From Sphingobium sp. TKS (GTDB lineage: Bacteria > Pseudomonadota > Alphaproteobacteria > Sphingomonadales > Sphingomonadaceae), in assembly GCF_001563265.1 (NCBI RefSeq), contig NZ_CP005085.1, forward strand, positions 62,001 to 126,000: a stretch of 64,000 nucleotides of DNA. The letters are read 5' to 3'. Shown here piece by piece: positions 45,260 to 53,889 of the stretch (the first letter of the stretch is position 1; the number at the start of each line of letters is the position of its first letter). Made by a program: the position numbers and the translations under genes. The notes under the pieces are model-generated. The model was given only the letters and a program-made list of their open reading frames with translations, made no database searches and was not told the DNA's origin.

Positions 45260-46530
45260 ATACCTACGTTCGTACGGCAATTTTCGGGGGGGTCTTTGTT
45301 GGTGCTCGCGCAGCTCTATTCTTCGCGCCAATTACATTGGCCAATCTTCTGCCGGTGGCCGATTACGGTCGCATCGAGACAGCACAGGCTATCGGAAGCT
45401 TCCTTTCGATTTTGGCTGCGCTCGGACTTTCGAACACGGTACCGCTAATCCTTATCCGCAAGGACCGTAGCGCCCGTTGGGACACGCTGCTTCTTCTAAT
45501 CGTGGTTAGTAGCGCTGCTATGCTGGCGATTGCTGCGTCAGGATCATTTTTTGTCGATGATATTGGTTCGCCATGGCTATTAGTTCCGCTAGCAACCGGC
45601 TTGCTTATGCTGCAGGGATTTTGGGCGACAGTGCTGAAATCGCGGGGTCAAAGTTCCGAAGCGGTGATACTAGAGGCGTCGTTCTGGTTGGTTGCGTTGG
45701 CGGGCGGTGCTCTCTTCGCTTGCTGCGGCCGATCAATAGGCTGGATTTTTGCGCTTCTGCTAGGTTACGGGGTGGTGCTGTTAATGACAACGGTGCGCGC
45801 GTATCTGGCGGTACGAACGACTTTTGCCTTGTCCGACATCTACGACAATCTGCGACTTGCCGCGCCGTTGTTGGCTACCGCGCTTCTGGGCGTTTTCGTA
45901 AGTACGGCTGGGCGAACCATTCTCAGTTTCGGTGCTTCGGATGCTGTGGTAGGCCTCTACTCCGTATTATATAGGGCCACGGCGTTGCCGCTCGTCGCGC
46001 ATCAGATCGTAATTATCTGGCAGTTTCGACAGATCTTCAGTTGGGATGAAGCGCGGATTAGGAAAATTCTTCCCATAATCGCTTCTATCGTCGGTGCTTG
46101 CATTTTCGGGCAATGGTCTCTGGCCAAACATTTGGGATGGCTATTAGGGGATAGATTCGTTGACACATTTCATCGCCACGAGATGGCGGGTGAAATAATA
46201 TTAATTCAAACAATACTGTGGTCGGCAATCGCAATGAATGATCTGCTCAATACGAGGCTCAAAAGATCGGGAAAAGTCGCGATATGGACTTCCATTTTCT
46301 TGGTTCCTGCAAGCTTCATCTTGCTCATAATCGTTGCAGAGGTGTCGCGAACTGACGCGCCAGACCATGTGCTCGAAACTTTCGTGGGTGGTTATGCGGC
46401 ACTGATGCTGGGATATTATCTAGTCCAGTGCTTTGCGATGTATCGCAAGGGCGCATGGTACCCAGAGTTGTGGGTTGTTTCAACCGGGATATTCGTGGGA
46501 ATGATCTGTTTGACCCTACTCCTCGGGTAA
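45256..46530 (+). CDS. Wzx-like flippase, MATE/MOP superfamily
   Basis: A 424-aa membrane protein with about 12 helices in the pattern of polysaccharide flippases (N-terminal VGARAALFFAPITLANLLPVADYGRIETAQAI; GLYSVLYRATALPL). It would flip the undecaprenyl-linked repeat across the inner membrane for Wzy polymerisation. ATG overlaps the upstream stop. Last gene of the 34.8-46.5 kb operon. Confidence 0.8.
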   Translation: MNTYVRTAIFGGVFVGARAALFFAPITLANLLPVADYGRIETAQAIGSFLSILAALGLSNTVPLILIRKDRSARWDTLLLLIVVSSAAMLAIAASGSFFVDDIGSPWLLVPLATGLLMLQGFWATVLKSRGQSSEAVILEASFWLVALAGGALFACCGRSIGWIFALLLGYGVVLLMTTVRAYLAVRTTFALSDIYDNLRLAAPLLATALLGVFVSTAGRTILSFGASDAVVGLYSVLYRATALPLVAHQIVIIWQFRQIFSWDEARIRKILPIIASIVGACIFGQWSLAKHLGWLLGDRFVDTFHRHEMAGEIILIQTILWSAIAMNDLLNTRLKRSGKVAIWTSIFLVPASFILLIIVAEVSRTDAPDHVLETFVGGYAALMLGYYLVQCFAMYRKGAWYPELWVVSTGIFVGMICLTLLLG

Positions 46531-47532
46531 CCTTCGCCAGCAGTCATAATTAATCTTATCCCACTTGAGTTGGCATGGCAGAATGCTCGCGGCGTTCTAC
46601 GTTGACGATTGAATGTTGTCGGCGTGATCAGCTAGAAGATATCATCGTTTGCGGCTGCGAGCCCGAACCGATCGTTGGCTGAAAATTTTCGCCCCTGAAG
46701 GCGATTGATCACATCCCGCGGGTGAGTGGACGCTATATTGCTGGAGAAGTTGGCGAGACGGTGTGTTTTACATTTTGTGCTGCTAAGAATTGAGACCGTT
46801 CCTATGCCATATCGCTTGCGTTTTCGGGACGATACCATCGGATCGCCCAACTTATGCGCGTGGCGAAACCAGTGTGGAGCATCTTGAAACATTTTAGTGC
46901 TGACCTAGATCATGTGATCCCGCAGAATGGCGCTATTCATGGCGATGGCATTATTCTGGTGCAAGAAAGCGCATGCGTCGTCCACGGTCTGTATTGAGGA
47001 ATACTGCCAAAGGAGATCGGCGCACCCGCTTCCAAAAGTAAAGATGAAATCGGATTTCGCCATCGCAACGGGACATCGGTGCCGAAAACGATGTTTCATT
47101 TGCCATCGACGATCTTGTCCGCGTCAAGCGCGGGTCTGCCATTTCGGCCGTTCCGAGCCGTCTATTGGTCATCGGAGCATTCCTAATGGTCGAATAGCGG
47201 ACTTCATAGAGTAATTAATGCCGATCCATGTTTCCATGCCGACTGGTATCGCCCACGCATGTGATCATCGACTTAAGGCGATCTGTTTCTCGTTAATAGA
47301 GCAACTGGATGGTGTGTCATCTTCGCAAAGGACACCACCGATCGCTCCTGTTTGTCCAAGTCTAAAGCATTTCGAAGCGGGCGACATCGCCCGCCAGGGG
47401 AGAATGCGGAAAACAAAGGAAGAATGACGCGTAATCCGCTCGAGCCTGATCGGATTACGGTCTGGATATCGGATCATACGTCTGTCGCCTGACGTGAGAC
47501 AAATCGATGTCTAAACAGCTCTTAGAGGTATC
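46531..47532. other. 1-kb gap without a supported gene
   Basis: Both strands hold only short, unconvincing frames (for example minus 46632-46892, plus 46927-47214, plus 47218-47427). The stretch may be a decayed gene or insertion sequence, but no family could be recognised. An inverted repeat at 47430-47459 precedes the next operon. Confidence 0.5.
47430..47459. promoter_or_regulatory. 9-bp inverted repeat upstream of glycosyltransferase
   Basis: CGTAATCCG (47430-47438) and CGGATTACG (47451-47459) are perfect inverted arms around a 12-bp spacer. They lie 74 bp before the ATG of the glycosyltransferase. The geometry suits a dimeric regulator or a hairpin; no T-run follows, so a terminator is less likely. 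Confidence 0.4.
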
Positions 47533-48741
47533 ATGGCAAGCATAGTACACTGGGGAAAATACTATCCACCGGACATGGGTGGTATAGAAAGCGTGACTGA
47601 GAGCCTGGCCAGAGGCGCGACCGCCGATGGGCACACCGTCACCGTCGCATGCTTCGGGAAAGGGGAAGCACGACAGGAGATCGATCTTCATGGCGTGCGG
47701 GTGCTGCGTGCGCCAATTGCTTTCTCACAGGCATCACAACCTATCGGGTGGCGCTATTTCCGGTGGCTTCTGAAGGAAGGGCGAAAAGCAGACATTGTCC
47801 ATTTGCATGCTCCCAATATGTTGGCGGCACTGGCCAGCGCGCTTCTGGGGACTGGAACGAAACTGATCGTTCACTGGCATAGCGACGTGGTTGGCAAGGG
47901 CATTTTGGGACGCTTCCTACGCCCGGTAGAGAAGCTGATGCTCCGCCGGGCGGACAAGATCATTTGTACCTCGCCCCCTTATGCGGATGCCTCCGCTGTG
48001 CTTCAACCCTTCCGCCATAAGATTGCTGTAGTGCCGCTGGGAGTCCCGGACAAGAGTGGTTTGGTCAGTCTATTCGCGGGAAGCTCCCGCAGCGCTATCC
48101 CTCCTGATCTAAGATCAAGGTTGGAAGGACGACGGGTAATCCTGAGCGTTGGGCGGTTGGTGCCCTATAAGGGCTTCGACACCTTGATTCGGGCCGCATC
48201 GATGCTGCCCGATGAAGCGATAGTCGTGGTTGTCGGATCCGGTCCTCTGCGGGCGGACCTCGAGGGGCGGATAATGGCGACGGGTGGACAGAGCAGGGTG
48301 ATCCTCGCCGGTCGTCTTGAAGATGAGGCTTTGCATGAGCTCTTCTCTCTCGCCGAGTTGTATTGCATGCCCTCGGTCGAGCGTTCGGAAGCCTTCGGTG
48401 TGGTGTTGATCGAGGCGATGTCTCACGGGCTGCCAGTGGTGGCGACCAACATTGCAGGTTCCGGCGTGCCGTGGGTCAACAAGCACGGCGAAAGCGGATT
48501 GAATGTGCCGCCAAATGACCCCAAGGCCCTGGCCGCAGCTTGTACGCGGATATTGTTGGACGACCAGTTGTGCAACGAGCTCGCATGCGGAGCTCGACGG
48601 CGCTTCAAAATGGAATTCTGCGAGAGTCTTTCGGTGAGCCGAATGAACGCACTTTACGAAAGCCTGCATCCTGCAAGTCCCACTGGTCCAGTTGCACATT
48701 CTGCCGCCGTCAGGCCGCGAACAGGGATGCATATGCGATGA
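47533..48741 (+). CDS. GT4-family glycosyltransferase
   Basis: A 402-aa GT-B enzyme: N-terminal YYPPDMGGIESVTESLARG, IVHWHSDVV, and C-terminal ILSVGRLVPYKGFDTLIRA, VVVGSGPLRADLE and the E-x7-E loop SEAFGVVLIEAMSHGLPVVAT. It transfers a sugar from a nucleotide donor, with retention, to the growing lipid-linked repeat in the cytoplasm. Its stop overlaps the start of the acyltransferase gene (ATGA). Confidence 0.9.
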   Translation: MASIVHWGKYYPPDMGGIESVTESLARGATADGHTVTVACFGKGEARQEIDLHGVRVLRAPIAFSQASQPIGWRYFRWLLKEGRKADIVHLHAPNMLAALASALLGTGTKLIVHWHSDVVGKGILGRFLRPVEKLMLRRADKIICTSPPYADASAVLQPFRHKIAVVPLGVPDKSGLVSLFAGSSRSAIPPDLRSRLEGRRVILSVGRLVPYKGFDTLIRAASMLPDEAIVVVVGSGPLRADLEGRIMATGGQSRVILAGRLEDEALHELFSLAELYCMPSVERSEAFGVVLIEAMSHGLPVVATNIAGSGVPWVNKHGESGLNVPPNDPKALAAACTRILLDDQLCNELACGARRRFKMEFCESLSVSRMNALYESLHPASPTGPVAHSAAVRPRTGMHMR

Positions 48742-49821
48742 AACGGTCACACCACGCAGACATCCTGTCTATTCAGTACCTTCGTGGAATAGCTGCGTTG
48801 ATGGTCGTACTGTTCCACGTGAGCAGAAGTGCGGCCTATCCTTGGCGCACACGTGTTGGCGTGGGGCGAGTTTGGCGTCGACATATTTTTCATTATCAGT
48901 GGCTTCGTCATGATCTATTCGGTCAGTAGAGCAAATGCGACGCCTTCGCCGTACCTCTTTATGGAAAAGCGGTTGGTCAGGATTGCACCCATGTACTGGC
49001 TCATGTCGGTGTTGATGGTTATCGGTTTGATCATACGCCCCGGTATCTTTAACTCCGCAGTTCTGGATACTGGACACGTCATCCAGAGCCTGTTGTTCAT
49101 ACCGCATTTTCATCCCGGCATACCGCAGGCTGTCATGCCCATGTTAGTGCCGGGTTGGACATTAACATACGAAATTTACTTCTATTTATTATTTGCGCTA
49201 TTTATTTCTTCAGGTAGCATAGGCAGGTTCGTTCTGCCTTCAACGGCGATAATTGTTATTTCGGTCATCGCTGTCCATTTATTGCCGGGGGAGGGGGCAA
49301 TAGCCCGTTTTCTCTCGAATCCGATTGCGCTCGAGTTTGTGCTCGGCATGGCAGTGGGATTGGCTTATCTAAAAGGATGGTTAGCATCCCGTCGAATCGC
49401 TCCTTTCGCGGCGTTTGCGGCTTTTGCCCTTATTGTGTTCTGTTCTTCGGTCGATTCCAGACTTTGGACAGCTGGAGCTTTCTCAGCTCTTTTGGTGTAT
49501 TTCGCTGTCTCTTCAAGCATTAAAGTTCGACCCGGAATGCACCTTCTTCTCCAAGCCCTTGGTGATTCATCATACTCGCTATATCTGTCGCATATATTCG
49601 TGATTGGAATGACTACGATGATCTGGAAAAGAGTGGGAATAACTGCTGCTAACTCGAGCTATTTGTCAGCTACGTCTTATATCCTACTTTGTACGATATT
49701 GTCGGTAATTATCGGGTTCGTTGTTTTCCGATATGTTGAGAGGCCAATTACCGGAATTGCGCGTTCGTTGCTCGCCGCCAGGCGGGAGCGCTATTCCGCG
49801 GTAGTGACAGGCCGATCTTGA
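48738..49821 (+). pseudogene. acyltransferase family 3 (OafA-like), frameshifted
   Basis: The N-terminal frame from ATG 48738 encodes HADILSIQYLRGIAALMVVLFHVSRSAAYP, the classic start of membrane acyltransferase-3 proteins. It then runs out of register and stops at 48929. The remainder (WGEFGVDIFFIISGFVMIYS, about 10 helices, ending VFRYVERPITG) is in the next frame, open from about 48829 to 49821. The frames switch between about 48840 and 48880, consistent with one extra base or two lost. Intact product would be about 360 aa and would O-acetylate the glycan. Either inactive or an assembly error. Confidence 0.8.
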
Positions 49822-49918
49822 TTGATTTGTATGTTGATCTTTCCCTTCACGTTGTCTGACGGACGGCTTCGAACACGTTCGACAGGCAGGCATTTCCCAT
49901 CGAAAAAAGCGGACCATT

Positions 49919-51352
49919 ATGATTAAACCTGTCCCTCTATGTCCCGTCATCCTCTGCGGGGGGTCTGGAACTCGGCTCTGGCCGCTGTCCCGGCGGTCAT
50001 TTCCAAAGCAGTTTGCTCGACTGCTTGACGACGAGAGCCTGTTCCAGGCGACAGCCCGGCGCGTTCTCGGTCCCGCTTTCGATCGGCCCATCATTGTGAC
50101 GGGCGAGCCATTCCGCTTCACGATAGTGGAGCAACTGGCGGCCCTGGGCGTGAAACCTGACGGGGTGTTGATTGAACCGGAGGCACGTAACACGGCGCCT
50201 GCAGTTCTTGCCGCCGCACTGTGGCTTCGCGATCGGCATCCTGAAGCGCTGATGCTCGTGATGCCGTCCGATCATCAGATCGCGGACGTCGCGTCATTTC
50301 ATGCGGCCATCGAGGCGGCGAAACCGCGGGCGTTGGCGGGTGATATCGTCACATTTGGTATAGTCCCTTCTCACGCTGAAACGGGATATGGCTATCTGGA
50401 GTTGAAACCAGGGGAGCTAAACGTCAGCGGCCCACAGGAACTGCGGCAGTTTGTAGAAAAGCCAGACGCAGAAAGGGCCTCTTTAATGATCGAGGCTGGT
50501 AATTTCCTGTGGAATGCCGGCATCTTCTTATTCTCGGTTCAGGCGATCGTTGACGCTTATTCGGCGCATGCTTCCGCTATGTCAGCAGCCGTCGCGTCGT
50601 CGCTGGCTGCTGCGCGGCTGGATCTTGACTTCACTCGGCTGGAGCCGGAACCCTGGCGTGGGGTAGAAAGTATCTCGATCGATTATGCGATTATGGAGAA
50701 GATCTCCAATCTCGCAGTGATGCCGCTCACGGCTGGATGGTCTGATCTCGGTGGTTGGGCAAGCGTGTGGAACGAAGGCCGCCAGGACGCAGTAGGAAAT
50801 GTTTGTTCGAACGATGTGACGGCGATAGACTGTTCTGGAACGCTTCTCAGGACAGAAGGGGAAGGGCTACATCTTGTCGGTATCGGCCTGCAAGACATGA
50901 TCGCGGTCGCTATGCCGGACGCCGTACTCGTTGCGCCTATGTCTGAAAGCCAACGTGTCGGCGAGGCGGTGGCTCTGCTTCGGGAAAATGGGGTCAAACA
51001 GGCGAACATGTCCAACCGCGATCTTCGGCCATGGGGCTGGTACGAGAGTATCGCTTCGGGAGATCGCTTCCAGGTCAAACGAATCATGGTGAGGCCAGGG
51101 GCGTCCCTTTCCCTGCAAAGCCATCACCACCGCGCCGAGCACTGGATTGTTGTCGCCGGCACGGCTCAGGTCACTATCGAGGACCAGATATCCCTGATCA
51201 CGGAGAACCAGTCGATCTACGTTCCTTTGGGAGCCAGGCATCGGCTGGAAAACACCGGGAAGCTGCCCGTGCTTCTCATCGAGGTCCAAACCGGCGCTTA
51301 TCTCGGAGAAGACGATATCATCCGCTACGCTGATGTATATGCGAGGAATTGA
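49919..51352 (+). CDS. cpsB: mannose-1-phosphate guanylyltransferase/mannose-6-phosphate isomerase
   Basis: A 477-aa bifunctional ManC/AlgA/CpsB-type enzyme: nucleotide-binding GGSGTRLWP (14-22) and PKQF (29-32), metal/sugar site FVEKP, WNAGIFLF, and a C-terminal cupin isomerase domain with SLQSHHHRAEHWIVV and IPLGARHRLEN-like PLGARHRLEN. It makes GDP-mannose for the polysaccharide. It stands alone after a 97-bp gap, so it may have its own promoter. Confidence 0.95.
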   Translation: MIKPVPLCPVILCGGSGTRLWPLSRRSFPKQFARLLDDESLFQATARRVLGPAFDRPIIVTGEPFRFTIVEQLAALGVKPDGVLIEPEARNTAPAVLAAALWLRDRHPEALMLVMPSDHQIADVASFHAAIEAAKPRALAGDIVTFGIVPSHAETGYGYLELKPGELNVSGPQELRQFVEKPDAERASLMIEAGNFLWNAGIFLFSVQAIVDAYSAHASAMSAAVASSLAAARLDLDFTRLEPEPWRGVESISIDYAIMEKISNLAVMPLTAGWSDLGGWASVWNEGRQDAVGNVCSNDVTAIDCSGTLLRTEGEGLHLVGIGLQDMIAVAMPDAVLVAPMSESQRVGEAVALLRENGVKQANMSNRDLRPWGWYESIASGDRFQVKRIMVRPGASLSLQSHHHRAEHWIVVAGTAQVTIEDQISLITENQSIYVPLGARHRLENTGKLPVLLIEVQTGAYLGEDDIIRYADVYARN

Positions 51353-51679
51353 CTATAGCTTGGGTTGGCGCGCGTTAGGGAGTTTGCCGGATAGCTCGCA
51401 GTCTGCAGCAGGGCTAGAGAATGACGATCTAGCAGGTATCAAAGCAGGCTTAAACCGTTGTTCATTCAGTAACGTTCGCTGCATACGAGTATTGCCATCC
51501 GAGCGGGGTCAGCCGGTACCTAACACCCGCGCAGTTCCGAGAGTCGCAATCGGCAGCATATAAAAGGCTCGCTATGCCATTGTAGCTAAACGAAATGGTC
51601 CTTGCATCTCTCGCGCAATCTCACTAGCAGTTGCGCTTAATCATCATGTGTGGGTGTTTTGACCCGCAGTGCGGTAGCT
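51353..51679. other. intergenic, no gene recognised
   Basis: About 330 bp after manC/cpsB. Short frames only. It probably contains the promoter for the ligase-Wza-Wzc operon; no convincing core elements are identified. Confidence 0.5.
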
Positions 51680-53122
51680 ATGCTGAATGCCTACCGCGGC
51701 TGTTGCCTTTCGAGATCGACAATTTCACAGCCCAATAACGATAAGTTTGCTCGTTATACGCTTGCGTTGCTTTTAATCCTCGCATTTTCTTGCGGTGGAA
51801 CCGCCAGGGACGATGTTGCCTCCCTCGTAGTGCTGAGGGCGGTCTCATTGGTTGTCCTTTTTATCGGACTCTTCAGGTTGTCGGCCATGGATTACCGATC
51901 CAACCGGTTTCTGCTTCTTTCGGGAGGTTCGATATTCCTGCTGATCGTTTGTCAGTTGATGCCATTGCCGCCTATCCTCTGGCAGGCGCTTCCGGATCGC
52001 GTACTCGTTCGCCAGATTGATGAGGTAATCGAGGCCGAGCGAGTCTGGCGCCCCATGACAATGGCCTCTGCGGCTACATATAATGGATTGTGGAGTGTTG
52101 TGCCGCCCCTCGCATGTCTGGTGCTGGCGGTGCAGCTTAGAGTTAGTGCGCTAGCAAGCTTCGTTTATCTGCTATTTGCAATTGGGCTTCTGACGACAAC
52201 CTGGGCTCTTCTGCAGATGGCGGGCGAACCTGGAAGTGCACTTTACCTCTATGATGTCACGAACAGACACTTGCCCGTCGGTATATTCGCCAATCGAAAT
52301 CACCAGGCGGCATTTCTTGCCTGTGTGATCCCGATGCTTGCCTATATCGTTGAGCAACATCGTTCCCAATGGGCGGGAAACGCTAGCGGTTTTCTGAGCA
52401 GGTTCGCGGCGATCATCCTCGGTGCGTTTATCGCAACGTCGATACTCGTCACCGGATCACGCGCCGGTCTGTTGGTCGGCTTGTTTTCGATCGCTTCTGT
52501 CTTTCTGTTCAAACAAGGTCGGATTGAGCGGTCGGGGCGCCGCACCTCACCGAATGTCGCGAAGCAAAGAGCCGTCCTCGCCTTCGGGCTGGTTGGTAGC
52601 ATCGCGATCCTTTCGTTCGCAGTTTACGCGGGACGCGACATGGCCCTACAAAGGCTTGTCCATACCGATGAGTCCACCGAACTGCGCGCGCGGATCATGC
52701 CGACTGTGATGGGCATGGTCGAGAATTATCTGCCCTGGGGAACGGGGCAAGGAAGTTTCGAAAGTGTCTACCTGATCCACGAGCCGGACGGCCTCTTGTC
52801 GCCAGTATATATGAACCATGTGCATAACGACTGGATTGAGATCGTTCTTGAGGGGGGCCTGCCCGTCGTCGTCATCGCTTCTTCCTGTCTGCTCTGGCTC
52901 ATGCATGCAGTTACCGTTGCCAGCAGCAAGGGCCGAGAAGATCCCTGTTCCCGTAATCTCGGGCGGCTTGGCCTTATCCTTATTCTGCTTTTAGGGCTTG
53001 CGTCGGTGACGGACTATCCGTTGCGGGTTCCGGCGCTCGCATGCCTTGCGTCCCTCGCCTTCGTCTGGATCAGCAAGATGAAGGCAGAAGCAAGGATTGG
53101 CCTTCCCATTGCGCATCCCTGA
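51680..53122 (+). CDS. O-antigen ligase/WaaL-like membrane protein
   Basis: A 480-aa protein with about 10-12 helices and the ligase-family loop FANRNHQAAFLACVIPML and GTGQGSFESVYLIHEPDG..NHVHNDWIEIVLEGG, the conserved His/Asn-rich motif of WaaL/Wzy_C proteins. It joins or polymerises lipid-linked glycans at the periplasmic face. ATG 51680 is used; a GTG at 51650 would add 10 residues. Heads the export operon. Confidence 0.83.
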   Translation: MLNAYRGCCLSRSTISQPNNDKFARYTLALLLILAFSCGGTARDDVASLVVLRAVSLVVLFIGLFRLSAMDYRSNRFLLLSGGSIFLLIVCQLMPLPPILWQALPDRVLVRQIDEVIEAERVWRPMTMASAATYNGLWSVVPPLACLVLAVQLRVSALASFVYLLFAIGLLTTTWALLQMAGEPGSALYLYDVTNRHLPVGIFANRNHQAAFLACVIPMLAYIVEQHRSQWAGNASGFLSRFAAIILGAFIATSILVTGSRAGLLVGLFSIASVFLFKQGRIERSGRRTSPNVAKQRAVLAFGLVGSIAILSFAVYAGRDMALQRLVHTDESTELRARIMPTVMGMVENYLPWGTGQGSFESVYLIHEPDGLLSPVYMNHVHNDWIEIVLEGGLPVVVIASSCLLWLMHAVTVASSKGREDPCSRNLGRLGLILILLLGLASVTDYPLRVPALACLASLAFVWISKMKAEARIGLPIAHP

Positions 53123-53151
53123 TTTTTTACTCTTTTGACTGTTGCAGCACA

Positions 53152-53889
53152 ATGAACAAGAAATTCTTATGTCTTTACTCTCTGACGGGCCCTATTCTGT
53201 TGGCGCTTGGAGGATGTGCTGAGACAGTTCAGCTGGGGGGTGATCCAAAGCTTGAGGTGATCGACGCCAATGCGCTTCCGGCACCTGGGAGGGCTGATCT
53301 CACCGGGGGCACCCAGCCCTATTTCGTCGGGCCTTACGATAAGCTTGTCGTCGATGTGTTCGGGATTGAGGAGCTCTCGGAACGGGAAATCCAGGTTGAC
53401 GCCAGCGGGCGGATTTCCTTTCCGCTTGCCGGCGTCGTGAACGTATCGGGAATGACGCCTGGAGAAATTGAGCAGGCCTTGGCCGAACGTCTGCGCGCGG
53501 CCTATGTGAGAGACCCCCAGGTGACAGTCAATCTGAAAGAGACTGTAAGCCGAGTGGTGACGATTGAAGGCCAGGTCAAGAAGCCCGGGCTCTATCCTGT
53601 CGTGGGTCGCATGACCCTGATGAGGGCGATCGCCCGGGCCGAGGGCACGGACGAATATTCAAAGCTCGATGACGTCGTGATCTTCCGGACGGTTGGAGGG
53701 CAGCGCTACGCGGCGCTCTATGATCTCGATGCCATAAGACATGGGGCGTACTCCGACCCCGACATTTACGCCAATGACGTCATCATGGTGGGCGATTCCC
53801 GGTCCCGCCGTCTTTTCAAGGATATTCTTGCCGGTATGCCAGCTTTGGTTACGCCTCTTGTGATTGGCATCGATCGGCTGACCCGCTGA
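53152..53889 (+). CDS. polysaccharide export lipoprotein (Wza/OPX family)
   Basis: A 245-aa outer-membrane lipoprotein with lipobox LGGC near residue 23, a Poly_export domain (YFVGPYDKLVVDVFGIEELSEREIQVDASGRISFPL) and a SLBB domain (VTIEGQVKKPGLYPVVGRMTLMRAIA). Short form of the OPX family, lacking the long C-terminal barrel-forming part of E. coli Wza. It ends adjacent to the Wzc-type kinase (TGATG overlap). Confidence 0.92.
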   Translation: MNKKFLCLYSLTGPILLALGGCAETVQLGGDPKLEVIDANALPAPGRADLTGGTQPYFVGPYDKLVVDVFGIEELSEREIQVDASGRISFPLAGVVNVSGMTPGEIEQALAERLRAAYVRDPQVTVNLKETVSRVVTIEGQVKKPGLYPVVGRMTLMRAIARAEGTDEYSKLDDVVIFRTVGGQRYAALYDLDAIRHGAYSDPDIYANDVIMVGDSRSRRLFKDILAGMPALVTPLVIGIDRLTR

